DNA from: Nocardioides zeae
Lineage (GTDB): Bacteria; Actinomycetota; Actinomycetes; Propionibacteriales; Nocardioidaceae
Direction: 5' to 3'
DNA length: 64,000 bases
NCBI RefSeq assembly: GCF_030818655.1
Contig: NZ_JAUTAN010000001.1
Coordinates: 310,001 to 374,000, forward strand
The translations under genes and the position numbers were made by a program. The notes under the pieces were generated by a model. The model was not told where the DNA came from. It saw nothing but the letters and a program-made list of their open reading frames with translations, and ran no database searches. Every line of letters starts with the position of its first letter. Position 1 is the first letter of the stretch. Positions 42,920 to 52,477 of this stretch are shown here, piece after piece.

Positions 42920-44200
42920 GTGGCACGCATCGGTGACGGAGGAGACCTGCTGAAGTGCTCCTTCTGCGGGAAGAGCCAGAAGCAGGTGCAGAAGCTGATC
43001 GCCGGTCCCGGCGTGTACATCTGCACGGAGTGCATCGAGCTCTGCAACGAGATCATCGAGGAGGAGCTCGGCGAGGGCACCGAGGTCGGTCTCGACGAGC
43101 TGCCGAAGCCGCGCGAGATCTTCGAGTTCCTCAACTCCTACGTGATCGGCCAGGAGCAGGCGAAGAAGTCGCTCGCTGTCGCGGTCTACAACCACTACAA
43201 GCGGGTGCAGGCCACCCCCAACACCTCGGGTCGCCACAGCCGCGACGAGCAGGTCGAGGTCGCCAAGTCGAACATCCTCGTGGTGGGTCCGACCGGCTGC
43301 GGCAAGACCTACCTGGCGCAGACGCTGGCCCGCATGCTCAACGTCCCGTTCGCGATCGCGGACGCCACGGCGCTGACCGAGGCGGGCTACGTCGGCGAGG
43401 ACGTCGAGAACATCCTCCTCAAGCTGATCCAGGCCGCCGACTACGACGTCAAGAAGGCCGAGACCGGGATCATCTACATCGACGAGATCGACAAGGTGGC
43501 CCGCAAGGCGGAGAACCCGTCGATCACGCGCGACGTCTCGGGCGAGGGCGTGCAGCAGGCCCTGCTGAAGATCCTCGAGGGCACGACCGCCTCGGTGCCG
43601 CCGCAGGGTGGCCGCAAGCACCCCCACCAGGAGTTCATCCAGATCGACACGACGAACATCCTGTTCATCGTGGGCGGGGCGTTCGCCGGGCTCGAGCACA
43701 TCATCGAGCAGCGCGTCGGCAAGAAGTCGCTCGGCTTCACCGCCGAGGTGCGCGGCGAGGAGGAGCGGGAGGCCGAGGACCTGCTGTCCCGCGTCCGCCC
43801 GGAGGACCTGACGAAGTTCGGGCTCATCCCCGAGTTCATCGGTCGCCTGCCGCTCATCGCCAGCGTCCGCAAGCTCGACCGCGAGGCCCTCGTGCAGATC
43901 CTCACGGAGCCGCGCAACGCCCTCGTGAAGCAGTACCAGAAGCTCTTCGAGCTCGACGGCGTCGAGCTCGAGTTCACCGACGAGGCCGTCGACGGCATCG
44001 CCGACAAGGCGCTCGAGCGGGGCACCGGTGCGCGCGGCCTCCGCGCGATCATCGAGGAGACCCTGCTGCACGCCATGTACGACGTGCCCTCCCGCGGTGA
44101 CGTGGCCACCGTGGTCGTGACGGGCGAGGCTGTGGCGGGCGACGTCCCGCCCACGCTGGTGCTCCGCGAGCCCGAGGCCAAGAAGAAGAAGTCCGCCTGA
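42920..44200 (+). CDS. clpX: Clp protease ATP-binding subunit ClpX
   Basis: A 426-residue AAA+ unfoldase. The N-terminal zinc finger is [10 protein letters not shown]...CTECIELC, Walker [13 protein letters not shown], Walker [12 protein letters not shown], the ClpP-docking loop is IGF-like (the [11 protein letters not shown] segment), and sensor 2 is [15 protein letters not shown] start ([13 protein letters not shown]). It feeds substrates to ClpP1P2. No strong SD is seen. It ends in a clear terminator and is convergent with valS. Confidence 0.97.
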   Translation: MARIGDGGDLLKCSFCGKSQKQVQKLIAGPGVYICTECIELCNEIIEEELGEGTEVGLDELPKPREIFEFLNSYVIGQEQAKKSLAVAVYNHYKRVQATPNTSGRHSRDEQVEVAKSNILVVGPTGCGKTYLAQTLARMLNVPFAIADATALTEAGYVGEDVENILLKLIQAADYDVKKAETGIIYIDEIDKVARKAENPSITRDVSGEGVQQALLKILEGTTASVPPQGGRKHPHQEFIQIDTTNILFIVGGAFAGLEHIIEQRVGKKSLGFTAEVRGEEEREAEDLLSRVRPEDLTKFGLIPEFIGRLPLIASVRKLDREALVQILTEPRNALVKQYQKLFELDGVELEFTDEAVDGIADKALERGTGARGLRAIIEETLLHAMYDVPSRGDVATVVVTGEAVAGDVPPTLVLREPEAKKKKSA

Positions 44201-44225
44201 CCGACGGGGGCCAGCCCCCGACCGT

Positions 44226-44262
44226 CGAAGCCCCGGCCCCCACGAGGGGGACCGGGGCTTCG
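44226..44262 (+). terminator. terminator after clpX
   Basis: CGAAGCCCCGGCCCCC pairs with GGGGGACCGGGGCTTCG around the loop ACGA with one bulged A. Confidence 0.85.
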
Positions 44263-44291
44263 TCGTACGCCGGGGTGGGTGGCGCTCGGGT

Positions 44292-44369
44292 GTCGTAGTC
44301 CCTGACGTTCCGCACCGTGTTGCCGCACCGTCGCGGCGTGTCGAGTGCAAAACGTCAGGGACTATCGAC
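44292..44369. repeat. 78-bp palindromic element between clpX and valS
   Basis: Outer arms TAGTCCCTGACGTT (44296-44309) and AACGTCAGGGACTA (44351-44364) are perfectly complementary and extend outward through GTCG/CGAC with one bulge. The 41-base interior partly pairs as well (GCAC/GTGC, GCCGC/GCGGC). A normal clpX terminator already stands 30 bases before, so this element is an addition. Confidence 0.7.
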
Positions 44370-44392
44370 TATCCCCCGCAGGGGGAAGGGGG

Positions 44393-47026
44393 TCAGGCCT
44401 GGGGCTGCTCCTCGACGGGGGCGAGCTCGGCGGTGACGGTCAGCTCGGACGCGTCGGCCGGCACGAAGACGAGGTCGCCCGTGATGGCCCCGGCGGCGCG
44501 CAGGTCGGCGGCGGCGGCCTCGGCGGCCAGCACCTCGGCCTCCGGACCCGTGACCTCGGCCCGCGTGACCGGCGTGCGCATCTTGACCTTCGCCTGCGAC
44601 TTCGCGCCGCGGACGCCGGCGAGCGCCCGGGAGACGGCCCGCAGCGTGAGCGGCGAGGCCGCGGCGGCGGAGCCCAGGTCGGCCTCGACGGGCCAGTCGG
44701 CGTGGTGGATCGAGCCCTCCTGCCACCACGACCAGACCTCCTCGGTCACGTAGGGCAGGAAGGGCGCCAGGAGGCGCAGCTGCACGTGCAGCGCGATCGC
44801 CAGGGTCGCCTTCGCGGAGGCGGCGCCGGCGCCCTCGCCGTACGCCCGCTCCTTGACGAGCTCGAGGTAGTCGTCGCAGAACTCCCAGAACGTCTTCTCG
44901 ACGGTCTCGAGCGCGGTCGTGTAGTCGTACGCCGCGAACGCGTCGCTCGCCTTGTCGACGGTCTCGCGGAGGAGGCCGAGCATCGCGCAGTCGACGGCCT
45001 CGGAGACCTCGAAGCGGTGGAGCTCGCTCGCCCCGACGCTGCCGAGCACGAACTTCGACGCGTTGAGCACCTTCATCGCGAGGCGCCGCCCGACCTTCAT
45101 CTGCGTCTCGTCGAAGGCCGAGTCGAGGCCCGGGCGCGCCATGGCGGCACGCCAGCGGACGGCGTCCGCGCCGTACTTGTCGAGGATCTCCGTCGGGACG
45201 ACGACGTTGCCCTTCGACTTCGACATCTTCTTGCGGTCGGGGTCGAGCACCCAGCCCGAGAGCAGCGCGTGGTGCCAGGGGGCGACGCCCGACTCGTAGT
45301 GCGCCCGCACCACGCGGCTGAACAGCCAGGTGCGGATGATGTCGTGCCCCTGGGTGCAGAGGTCCATGGGGAAGACCCGGGCGAACAGGTCGGGGTCGGA
45401 CTCCCAGCCGCCCGCGATCTGCGGCGTCAGCGACGAGGTCGCCCACGTGTCCATGACGTCGGGGTCGCCGATGAAGCCGCCGGGCACGCCGCGCTGCGCC
45501 TCGTCGTACCCCCGCGGGGCGTCGGTCGACGGGTCGACCGGCAGCTCTGCCTCGCTGGCCACGATCGGGTGCGCGTAGTCGGGCTCGCCGTCGGCGTCGA
45601 GGGCGTACCAGACCGGGAACGGGATGCCGAAGAAGCGCTGGCGCGAGACGAGCCAGTCGCCGTTGAGGCCACCGACCCAGTTGTCGTAGCGGTGCTTCAT
45701 GTGGGCCGGGACCCAGGTGATCTGCTCGGAGCGGGCGAGCAGGTCCTTGCGGAGGCCGGCGTCGCGGCCGCCGTTGCGGATGTACCACTGCCGCGTCGCG
45801 ACGATCTCGAGCGGCTTGTCGCCCTTCTCGTAGAAGTTCGCCATGCGCTGCGTGGGCTTCGGCTCGCCGTCGAGGTCGCCGGTCTCGCGCAGCTTCGCCA
45901 CCGTCGCCTCGCGCGCCGAGTGGACGGTCTTGCCGGCGAGCTCGTCGTACGTCGCGCGGGCCGCGTCGGTGGGGAGCCACTCGGGGGTCTCCCGCACGAA
46001 GCGGCCGTCGCGGCCGATGACGGTGCGCACGGGGAGCTGCAGCTCGCGCCACCACTGCACGTCGGTGAGGTCGCCGAAGGTGCAGCACATCGCGATGCCC
46101 GCGCCCTTGTCGGGCTCGGCCGCCGGGTGGGGGAGCACCGGGATCTCGACGCCGAAGACGGGCGAGGTGACGGTGGTGCCGAAGAGGTGCTGGTAGCGCG
46201 CGTCGTCGGGGTGCGCGATGAGCGCGACGGCGCTGACGATGAGCTCCGGGCGCGTCGTCTCGACGTACACGGCCTCGCCGGGGGTCCCGTCGGTCGAGGG
46301 GCGGCGGTAGGCGACGCGGTGGTAGGCACCGGGGTACTCCCGCGCCTCCAGCTCGGCCTGCGCGACCGCGGTCTGGAACGTGACGTCCCAGAGCGTGGGC
46401 GCCTCCTGCAGGTACGCCTCGCCGCGGGCCAGGTTGCGCAGGAACGCCCGCTGGCTGACGGTCTGCGCGCCGGTGCCGATCGTCGTGTACTGCTGCGACC
46501 AGTCGACGGACAGGCCGAGGGTGCGCCACAGCGACTCGAAGACCTTCTCGTCCTCCTCCACCAGCGTCGCGCAGAGCTCGATGAAGTTGGGCCGGCTGAT
46601 CGGCACCTGCTTCTTCGGGTCGGGCTTCTCCGGCGGCGTGAAGTCGGGGTCGTAGGGCAGCGACGGGTCGCAGCGCACGCCGAAGTAGTTCTGCACGCGG
46701 CGCTCGGTGGGCAGGCCGTTGTCGTCCCAGCCCATCGGGTAGAAGACCGACTTGCCCTGCATGCGCTGGTAGCGCGCGACGACGTCGGTGTGCGTGTAGG
46801 AGAAGACGTGGCCGACGTGCAACGAGCCCGACACGGTCGGGGGCGGCGTGTCGATCGAGTAGACGTTCTCGCGCGGCTGCGTGCGGTCGAAGGCGTAGGT
46901 GTCCTGCTCCTTCCACGCCTGCGACCACTTGGCCTCCAGCCCCTCGAGGGCCGGCTTGTCCGGTACGCGGAGGGCCGTCGTCTCCGACGTCTCCGGGGAC
47001 TGCTCGGCGGCGGGGGTCTCGGTCAT
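44393..47026 (-). CDS. valS: valyl-tRNA synthetase
   Basis: An 877-residue class I synthetase. HIGH-like motif is [15 protein letters not shown], the editing domain holds TTRPEL and [14 protein letters not shown], and [16 protein letters not shown] is the KMSKS loop. [12 protein letters not shown] and [13 protein letters not shown] are standard. It has the short form with only a brief C-terminal segment. Leaderless: TAACAT stands six bases before ATG. It lies between clpX and folC as in mycobacteria, but here it points toward clpX, convergently. Confidence 0.97.
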   Translation of the reverse strand: MTETPAAEQSPETSETTALRVPDKPALEGLEAKWSQAWKEQDTYAFDRTQPRENVYSIDTPPPTVSGSLHVGHVFSYTHTDVVARYQRMQGKSVFYPMGWDDNGLPTERRVQNYFGVRCDPSLPYDPDFTPPEKPDPKKQVPISRPNFIELCATLVEEDEKVFESLWRTLGLSVDWSQQYTTIGTGAQTVSQRAFLRNLARGEAYLQEAPTLWDVTFQTAVAQAELEAREYPGAYHRVAYRRPSTDGTPGEAVYVETTRPELIVSAVALIAHPDDARYQHLFGTTVTSPVFGVEIPVLPHPAAEPDKGAGIAMCCTFGDLTDVQWWRELQLPVRTVIGRDGRFVRETPEWLPTDAARATYDELAGKTVHSAREATVAKLRETGDLDGEPKPTQRMANFYEKGDKPLEIVATRQWYIRNGGRDAGLRKDLLARSEQITWVPAHMKHRYDNWVGGLNGDWLVSRQRFFGIPFPVWYALDADGEPDYAHPIVASEAELPVDPSTDAPRGYDEAQRGVPGGFIGDPDVMDTWATSSLTPQIAGGWESDPDLFARVFPMDLCTQGHDIIRTWLFSRVVRAHYESGVAPWHHALLSGWVLDPDRKKMSKSKGNVVVPTEILDKYGADAVRWRAAMARPGLDSAFDETQMKVGRRLAMKVLNASKFVLGSVGASELHRFEVSEAVDCAMLGLLRETVDKASDAFAAYDYTTALETVEKTFWEFCDDYLELVKERAYGEGAGAASAKATLAIALHVQLRLLAPFLPYVTEEVWSWWQEGSIHHADWPVEADLGSAAAASPLTLRAVSRALAGVRGAKSQAKVKMRTPVTRAEVTGPEAEVLAAEAAAADLRAAGAITGDLVFVPADASELTVTAELAPVEEQPQA

Positions 47027-47032
47027 GGGGGA

Positions 47033-47038
47033 ATGTTA
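47033..47038 (-). promoter_or_regulatory. -10 hexamer TAACAT of leaderless valS
   Basis: On the valS strand TAACAT is followed by TCCCCC and then ATG, with no SD. Confidence 0.6.
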
Positions 47039-47200
47039 CGAAAGCGGTCACACCTCGTTGCACCCGCGTCTGCCCTGCTCGCGTCGCGTGTCGCGCCGTG
47101 GCCGGGGTGCGGGTCCGCGCACCGGTGCCGGTGTGGAGCACGTCGCTACCGTCGAGGTCACCCGTTCGACGACCCCCGACGACCAGGAGGCACCCTCCCC

Positions 47201-47827
47201 ATGACCAAGCTCGCGATCATCTACTACTCGTCCACCGGCACCGTCGACGCCATGGCGCGGCGCCTCGCGGCGACGGCCGAGGCCGCCGGCGACGTCGAGG
47301 TGCGCCTGCGCCACGTCGCCGAGATCGCCCCGCAGGAGGCGATCGACAGCCAGGACGCGTGGAAGCAGCACCGCGCCGATGTCGCCGACGAGCCCGTCGC
47401 GACGCCCGACGACCTCGACTGGGCCGACGTCGCGCTCTTCGGCTCGCCGACCCGCTACGGCCACGTGACCAGCCAGCTGCAGGCCTTCATCGACACGCTC
47501 GGCCCGCTGTGGGCGCAGGGCAAGCTGGCCGACAAGGTCTACGCCGGCTTCACCGCCAGCCAGACCCACCACGGCGGGCAGGAGTCGACCCTCCTCAACC
47601 TCTACACGTCGTTCTTCCACTTCGGCGGCATCGTCGTGGCGCCCGGCTACACCGACCCGGTGAAGTTCGCCGACGGCAACCCGTACGGCGCGGCGAAGGT
47701 CACCGGCGCGACGACCGAGCTCGACGAGAACGACCTGGCGTCGCTCGACCACCTCGTCAACCGCACCCTCGCCATCTCCCGCCGCCTCGAGGCGGGCGGC
47801 AACGGCGCGAGCCGCGACAACGCCTGA
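47201..47827 (+). CDS. wrbA: flavodoxin-like NAD(P)H:quinone oxidoreductase, WrbA type
   Basis: A 208-residue FMN-dependent protein. The phosphate loop is IIYYSSTGTVDAMARRLA, the FMN ring loops are FGSPTRYGHVTSQLQAFID and SQTHHGGQESTLLNLYTSFFHFGGIVVAPGY, and GNPYGAAKVTG closes the site. It reduces quinones by two electrons and protects against quinone stress. An AGGAGG is eleven bases before ATG, somewhat far. Monocistronic, with a good terminator downstream. Confidence 0.92.
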   Translation: MTKLAIIYYSSTGTVDAMARRLAATAEAAGDVEVRLRHVAEIAPQEAIDSQDAWKQHRADVADEPVATPDDLDWADVALFGSPTRYGHVTSQLQAFIDTLGPLWAQGKLADKVYAGFTASQTHHGGQESTLLNLYTSFFHFGGIVVAPGYTDPVKFADGNPYGAAKVTGATTELDENDLASLDHLVNRTLAISRRLEAGGNGASRDNA

Positions 47828-47858
47828 CCCGTCCCCGCAGCAGCTGCACGACCCCGAC

Positions 47859-47892
47859 CGCCCACCCTCCCCGAGCCCGGGGAGGGTGGGCG
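47859..47892 (+). terminator. terminator after wrbA-like gene
   Basis: CGCCCACCCTCCCC pairs perfectly with GGGGAGGGTGGGCG around GAGCCC. Confidence 0.85.
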
Positions 47893-47940
47893 GCGTCGAT
47901 CCGGGCGCCGGACGCCGTCCGCCCTAGACTGGCGGGCGCG

Positions 47941-49320
47941 ATGACTGACTTCGACCCCGACGCGACCGCGTCCCCGGTGGCCCGTGCCGCGCAGACCTAC
48001 GCCGAGGTGGAGGACGCGCTGCTCTCCCGCTGGCCCGAGACGCGCCTCGAGCCGTCCCTGGACCGGATCCAGGCCTTCACGGAGCTGCTCGGCGATCCGC
48101 AGCGGGCCTACCGGGTCGTGCACCTGACGGGCACGAACGGCAAGACCTCGACGGCCCGCATGGTGGATGCGCTCCTGCGGGCGCGCGACCTGCGCACGGG
48201 ACGCTTCACGAGCCCCCACGTCGAGAAGATGAGCGAGCGGATCAGCATCGACGGCGAGCAGCTCGACGACGACGCCTTCGTGCGGGCGTTCAACGACGTC
48301 GCCGCGTTCACCCACCTCGTGGACGCCGACCAGCCCCACCCGCTGTCGTTCTTCGAGACCGTCGTCGGCATGGCCTACGCGGCCTTCGCCGACGCCCCCG
48401 TCGACGTGGCCGTGGTCGAGGTCGGCATGGGCGGCTGCTGGGACGCGACCAACGTCGTCGAGGCCGACGTCGCCGTGGTGACGCCGGTGGCGATGGACCA
48501 CGCGCAGTACCTCGGCGACACCCTCGGCCAGATCGCCGAGGAGAAGGCCGGGATCATCAAGCCGGGCTCGACCGTCGTGCTCGCCGCCCAGGAGCCGGAG
48601 GCGGCCGAGGTGCTGCTGCGCCGCGCCGCCGAGGTGGGCGCCCGCGTCGTGGCGGAGGGCGTCGACTTCGGGGTGGTCTCCCGGGCGCCGGCCGTCGGCG
48701 GCCAGGTGGTGACGCTGCGGGGCCTGCACGCGACGTACACGGAGCTGTTCCTCCCGCTCTACGGCGCCCACCAGGCGCAGAACGCCGCCGTCGCGCTCGC
48801 CGCGGCGGAGGCGCTGACCGGGGACACCCCGCTCGACGACGAGCTGGTGCGCACGGCCCTGGGCCAGGCGACGTCGCCGGGGCGGCTCGAGATCGTGCGG
48901 CGCAGTCCGACGATCCTCCTCGACGCCGCGCACAACCCGGCGGGTGCCGAGGCGACGATGGCCGCGCTCGAGGACTCCTTCACCTTCTCGCCGGTCATCG
49001 GCGTGCTCGCCGTGATGGGGGACAAGGACGTCGAGGGCGTGCTCTCCGTGCTCGAGCCGCACCTCGCGCACGTCGTGTGCACCCGCAACTCGACGCCGCG
49101 CTCGCTCCCGGCCGCCGAGCTGGCGAGGCAGGCGCGCGACATCTTCGGCGAGGACCGCGTCTCGGTCGCCGCCGACCTGTCCGAGGCCATCGACGCGGCC
49201 GCGGCGCTCGCCGAGGCGGGGGAGGCGCTCGGCGTCTCGATCGGCTCCGGTGCCGTGCTCGTCATCGGCTCGGTCGTCACCGTGGGCGAGGCCCGCGTCC
49301 TGCTGGGAGGTCACCGATGA
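47941..49320 (+). CDS. folC: folylpolyglutamate synthase / dihydrofolate synthase
   Basis: A 459-residue Mur-ligase-type enzyme adding glutamate to folates. The P-loop is HLTGTNGKTSTARMVDALL, the ATP-site segment VGMGGCWDATNVV, and ILLDAAHNPAGAEATMAAL links to the C-terminal domain. A TAGACT ending ten bases before ATG gives a near-leaderless start. It overlaps the DUF4233 gene by ATGA. The neighbourhood folC-DUF4233-ndk is conserved in actinobacteria, here split by a regulator/flavoprotein pair. Confidence 0.95.
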   Translation: MTDFDPDATASPVARAAQTYAEVEDALLSRWPETRLEPSLDRIQAFTELLGDPQRAYRVVHLTGTNGKTSTARMVDALLRARDLRTGRFTSPHVEKMSERISIDGEQLDDDAFVRAFNDVAAFTHLVDADQPHPLSFFETVVGMAYAAFADAPVDVAVVEVGMGGCWDATNVVEADVAVVTPVAMDHAQYLGDTLGQIAEEKAGIIKPGSTVVLAAQEPEAAEVLLRRAAEVGARVVAEGVDFGVVSRAPAVGGQVVTLRGLHATYTELFLPLYGAHQAQNAAVALAAAEALTGDTPLDDELVRTALGQATSPGRLEIVRRSPTILLDAAHNPAGAEATMAALEDSFTFSPVIGVLAVMGDKDVEGVLSVLEPHLAHVVCTRNSTPRSLPAAELARQARDIFGEDRVSVAADLSEAIDAAAALAEAGEALGVSIGSGAVLVIGSVVTVGEARVLLGGHR

Positions 49321-49796
49321 GCCGTCGCGAGCGTCCCGAGGTGGAGCAGCGGGTCATCCCCGCCGGCGCCCCCGACGACCCCGAGCGTTTCAAGTCGCCC
49401 CGCCGCGGCATGGCGGCGGCCGTGCTGGTGCTCGAGGGCATCATCCTCGGCCTCACCGCGCCCGTGCTCGTGCGCTTCACCGACATCTCCGCGGGGGCCG
49501 CGATCGGCATCGGCGTGGGCCTCGGCCTGGCGTGCGTGCTGACGGCGGGGCTGCTCCGCAAGGAGTGGGGGTACGGCGTGGGCTGGGCCCTCCAGGTCGC
49601 CGCGCTCGCGCTGGGGTTCCTCGTGCCCGCCATGTTCTTCCTCGGCGCGATCTTCGCCGCGCTGTGGGCCACCGCCGACCTCATGGGGCGCCGGATCGAG
49701 CAGGAGCGCGGCGCCGCGTGGGCGGCGTACGACGCGGCCCACCCCGAGGCGCACCCCGGTGCGCCGGGCGCTCCCGGCACCCCCTCACAGGACTGA
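49317..49796 (+). CDS. DUF4233 membrane protein
   Basis: 159 residues with four membrane helices from about residue 32 to 125 (AAAVLVLEGIILGLTAPVLV, GAAIGIGVGLGLACVLTAGLL, GWALQVAALALGFLVPAMFFLGAIFAALWATADLM). The N-terminus is charged and the C-terminal tail Ala/Pro/Gly-rich. Always found after folC in actinobacteria; function unknown. Its start is fused to the folC stop, and its last 12 bases overlap the convergent regulator gene. Confidence 0.9.
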   Translation: MSRRERPEVEQRVIPAGAPDDPERFKSPRRGMAAAVLVLEGIILGLTAPVLVRFTDISAGAAIGIGVGLGLACVLTAGLLRKEWGYGVGWALQVAALALGFLVPAMFFLGAIFAALWATADLMGRRIEQERGAAWAAYDAAHPEAHPGAPGAPGTPSQD

Positions 49797-51095
49797 CCGC
49801 ACCGCCGCCAGCGCGGCGTCGAGCTCCGCGTCGGAGCACCCGCCGAAGCCGATCACCAGCCCGGTGCGCACGTGGGTGCGGCACAGGTCGGCGAGCAGCG
49901 TGAGGTCGAACCCGGCGCGGCGCAGCGCCGTGTGGGCCGCCACGGTGGTGGCGGGCGGGAGCTCGAGGGTCGCGTACATCCCGGCCACCGGGCCCACGCC
50001 GGGCAGGGCGTCGGCGACGCGGGCCGCGCGCTCGGCGTACACCCGCCGCGCCCCGCGCACCGCCCGGTCGACGTAGCCGTCGCGCAGCAGCGCGAGGAAG
50101 GCCCGCTGCACGGGCCAGGCGGCCGTGTCGTGGGTGACCCGACGGAAGGTGTCGAGGGACTCCCCGAGCGCCGGCGGTGCGACCAGCCAGCCGAGCCGCA
50201 GGCTGGGGGCGACGGTCTTGCTCGCCGTGCCGAGGTAGCCGACCCGGTCCCGGTCGAGGCTCGCCAGCGCGGGGATGGGCGCGACGTCGTAGCGGAACTC
50301 CGAGTCGTAGTCGTCCTCCACCACGATCGCGTCCACCGCGCGGGCCGCGGCGAGCAGGTCGAGCCGCTCCGCCCCGCCCAGCGGCGGGCCGAGGGGGTGC
50401 TGGTGCGCGGGGGTGGCGTACGCCGCGGCGCAGCCCGCGAGGTCGCGCACGGGCGTGAGGGCGGGGTGGTCGACGACCGTCCGGCCGGCGGCGCGGACCG
50501 TGGCGACGGCCGCCCGGTAGCCGGGGTCGTCCATGAGCACGGCGCCCGGGCGCAGCACGGCGAGCAGGTGGCGCAGCCCGTCCGCGGTGCCGGCCGTGAC
50601 CCGCACGTCGTCGGGGTCGACGTCGAGCCCCCGCTCGCGGGCGAGGCGCCCGGCCAGCGCCGCGCGGAGCTCCGGGAGGCCGCGGGGATCGTCGTACCCC
50701 GCCGGCCGGCGGGCCGTGCCCACCTCGCGCCACGCGCGCCGCCAGAGCGCCGTCTGCCGGGGGTCGGTCCACGGGGTGCCCGCGTCGAGACGGACGAGCC
50801 GCGCGGGGTCCGGCTCCGACCGGGAGGCGCGAGCGGCGGGCCCGGCGAGGTGGGCCGACGCCGCCACGAAGGTGCCCGCGCCGCGGCGACCGGCGAGCCA
50901 GCCCTCGGCGACGAGCTGGGCGTAGGCCTGCTCGACCACGGTGCGGGCGACGCCGAGGTCGGCCGCCAGCGCCCGGGTGCTCGGCAGCCGGTCGCCGTCG
51001 ACCAGCGTGCCGTCGGTGATGCGGCGTCGGACCTGGCGGGCGAGCTGCTGGCCGAGCGGCGCCCCACCGGTGCGGTCGAGGACGAGGGGGAGCAT
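49785..51095 (-). CDS. MocR/PdxR-type GntR transcriptional regulator with aminotransferase domain
   Basis: 436 residues. The winged helix-turn-helix is RRRITDGTLVDGDRLPSTRALAADLGVARTVVEQAYAQLVAEGWL. A fold-type I aminotransferase-like domain follows, with MDDPGYRAAVATV, VVEDDYDSEFRYD and the PLP lysine in LGTASKTVAPSLRLGW. Such proteins use PLP as effector and often control vitamin B6 genes or the gene divergent from them. Here the divergent gene is a PNPOx-like flavoprotein, which fits. ATG at 51095 is preceded by a 69-base intergenic region with two dyads. Confidence 0.92.
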   Translation of the reverse strand: MLPLVLDRTGGAPLGQQLARQVRRRITDGTLVDGDRLPSTRALAADLGVARTVVEQAYAQLVAEGWLAGRRGAGTFVAASAHLAGPAARASRSEPDPARLVRLDAGTPWTDPRQTALWRRAWREVGTARRPAGYDDPRGLPELRAALAGRLARERGLDVDPDDVRVTAGTADGLRHLLAVLRPGAVLMDDPGYRAAVATVRAAGRTVVDHPALTPVRDLAGCAAAYATPAHQHPLGPPLGGAERLDLLAAARAVDAIVVEDDYDSEFRYDVAPIPALASLDRDRVGYLGTASKTVAPSLRLGWLVAPPALGESLDTFRRVTHDTAAWPVQRAFLALLRDGYVDRAVRGARRVYAERAARVADALPGVGPVAGMYATLELPPATTVAAHTALRRAGFDLTLLADLCRTHVRTGLVIGFGGCSDAELDAALAAVRSVL

Positions 51096-51164
51096 GGAGT
51101 GGCCTGTCGGAAAGGGTCGGGATTGGCTCGTGATCCTAGGCCAAGACCCGTCCATCCTGGACGC
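51096..51164. promoter_or_regulatory. divergent control region of the MocR regulator, with two dyads
   Basis: TTGGC-N12-GCCAA (51123-51144) and GTCCATCCTGGAC (51150-51162) are perfect dyads in a 69-base gap between divergent starts. The first, with ATTGGC and GGCCAA halves, is the better MocR operator candidate; the second abuts the PNPOx-like start codon. Confidence 0.6.
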
Positions 51165-51851
51165 ATGAGCTCGCTCTCGCCGACCGCCCGCACCACCGTC
51201 ACCCGGGGACGCAACCGCCTTGTCACGGAGCGCGCGGCCCTCCACGCCCTGCTCGCCGACGCGCTCGTCGCCCACCTCGGGTTCGTCGCCGGCGACCACC
51301 CGGTCGTGCTGCCCACCGCGTTCGGAGTCGACCTCGACGGTCCGGACGAGGGCGGCTCGCTCTACCTCCACGGGTCGGTGGCCGCCGGGTGGCTGCGGTC
51401 GGTGCGCGGCGCCACGGTGTGCGTCTCCTTCACCGAGCTCGACGGTCTCGTGACGGCGCGGTCGGGGTTCCACCACTCGATGAACTACCGCTCCGCCGTC
51501 GTCATCGGCGCCGTCCGCGAGGTCACGGACCCGGACGAGCGCGCCCGGGCGCTCGACCTCGTCGTCGACCAGATGGTGCCGGGCCGCTCCGCGACCCTGC
51601 GTCCGCCGACCCGCAAGGAGCTCGCCGCGACGGTCGTGCTCGCCGTGCCCCTCGCCGAGGCCTCGATGAAGGCCCGCGCCGGGGGACCGGTGGACGAGGA
51701 GGCCGACGTCGCGGCCGGCGTGTGGGGAGGCCACGTGCCCGTACGGCGCGTGCTCGGCGCCCCGGTGTCGGCGGAGGACTCCCACGACGAGGTGCCGCCG
51801 GACGTGCGGTCGCTCGTCGCCACGCGGGGGTCAGTAGGGTTCGGCGCATGA
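51165..51851 (+). CDS. pyridoxamine 5'-phosphate oxidase-like FMN-binding protein
   Basis: 228 residues with a split-barrel flavin fold: [52 protein letters not shown] and [19 protein letters not shown] are typical of the PNPOx-like Pfam group that acts on small substrates and is usually controlled by a MocR regulator. True PdxH residues are not evident, so the substrate is open. It ends in an ATGA overlap with ndk, so ndk may be co-transcribed. Confidence 0.88.
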   Translation: MSSLSPTARTTVTRGRNRLVTERAALHALLADALVAHLGFVAGDHPVVLPTAFGVDLDGPDEGGSLYLHGSVAAGWLRSVRGATVCVSFTELDGLVTARSGFHHSMNYRSAVVIGAVREVTDPDERARALDLVVDQMVPGRSATLRPPTRKELAATVVLAVPLAEASMKARAGGPVDEEADVAAGVWGGHVPVRRVLGAPVSAEDSHDEVPPDVRSLVATRGSVGFGA

Positions 51852-52261
51852 CCCAGCGCACCCTGGTCCTCCTCAAGCCCGACGCCGTGCGACGTGGCCT
51901 GGTGGGCGAGATCCTGTCCCGCTTCGAGGCCAAGGGCCTCAGCCTCGTGGCCCTCGAGCTCCGCACGATCGACGCGGAGCAGGCCGACGCCCACTACGCC
52001 GAGCACGTCGAGCGCGACTTCTACCCGCCGCTGCGCACGTTCGTGACGAGCGGCCCCCTCCTCGCCGCCGTGCTCGAGGGCGACGAGGCGATCGAGGTCG
52101 TCCGCGCGCTCAACGGCGCGACCGACGGCCGCAAGGCCGCGCCCGGCACGATCCGCGGCGACCTGTCGCTGTCGAACCGCGAGAACCTGGTGCACGGCTC
52201 GGACAGCCCCGAGTCCGCCGCCCGCGAGATCGCCCTCTGGTTCCCGGCGCTCGAGGGCTGA
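51848..52261 (+). CDS. ndk: nucleoside diphosphate kinase
   Basis: A 137-residue [26 protein letters not shown] for the nucleotide site, GTIRGDLS, and the phosphohistidine in [12 protein letters not shown]. It balances NTP pools. Overlaps the PNPOx-like stop by ATGA, and a TAGGGT seven bases upstream of ATG could give it its own near-leaderless promoter. Confidence 0.97.
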   Translation: MTQRTLVLLKPDAVRRGLVGEILSRFEAKGLSLVALELRTIDAEQADAHYAEHVERDFYPPLRTFVTSGPLLAAVLEGDEAIEVVRALNGATDGRKAAPGTIRGDLSLSNRENLVHGSDSPESAAREIALWFPALEG

Positions 52262-52274
52262 CGCCCTTCGTTCC

Positions 52275-52379
52275 GGCTGTCGTCACTTTCCCCGGTCGAC
52301 CGGGGAACTTGTCGCTTTGCACGTCAATATTGATGGTCAAAGCGGCACTTTCCCCGGTCGACCGGGGAAAGTGGCAGCC
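52275..52379. repeat. 105-bp nested palindromic repeat after ndk
   Basis: Two copies of the palindrome TTCCCCGGTCGACCGGGGAA (52288-52307 and 52350-52369) are arranged as arms of a larger inverted repeat. Outer GGCTG/CAGCC and inner CGCTTTG/CAAAGCG also pair, and the centre is AATATT. The right copy is a 28-bp perfect palindrome with CACTTT/AAAGTG flanks. Confidence 0.85.
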
Positions 52380-52395
52380 CCTTCCATAACCCCAC

Positions 52396-52425
52396 TTGTG
52401 GTGAGGCTGTGAGGGCCGTCACAAT
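52396..52425 (+). promoter_or_regulatory. candidate promoter of the acyl-CoA ligase gene
   Basis: TTGTGG, an 18-base spacer and CACAAT lie just after the palindromic repeat and about 52 bases before the TTG start. Confidence 0.4.
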
Positions 52426-52477
52426 GCGGCGAGGGTCGTCGACGGCGACGGCCCCGACCCTGGGAGGGACCGCAGCG

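Noticed and set aside
44345..47200. A very long rightward open frame upstream of the WrbA-like start
   Set aside because: It is antisense to valS; only the segment from 47201 reads as flavodoxin.
52288..52369. The paired TTCCCCGGTCGACCGGGGAA copies as a small CRISPR array
   Set aside because: Only two repeats, each a perfect palindrome, arranged as inverted-repeat arms; no cas genes in the window.
52409..52477. Longer N-terminus of the acyl-CoA ligase from GTG 52409 or ATG 52424
   Set aside because: Kept as an alternative only; the extension overlaps the candidate promoter and is not part of the family fold, and TTG has the better SD.
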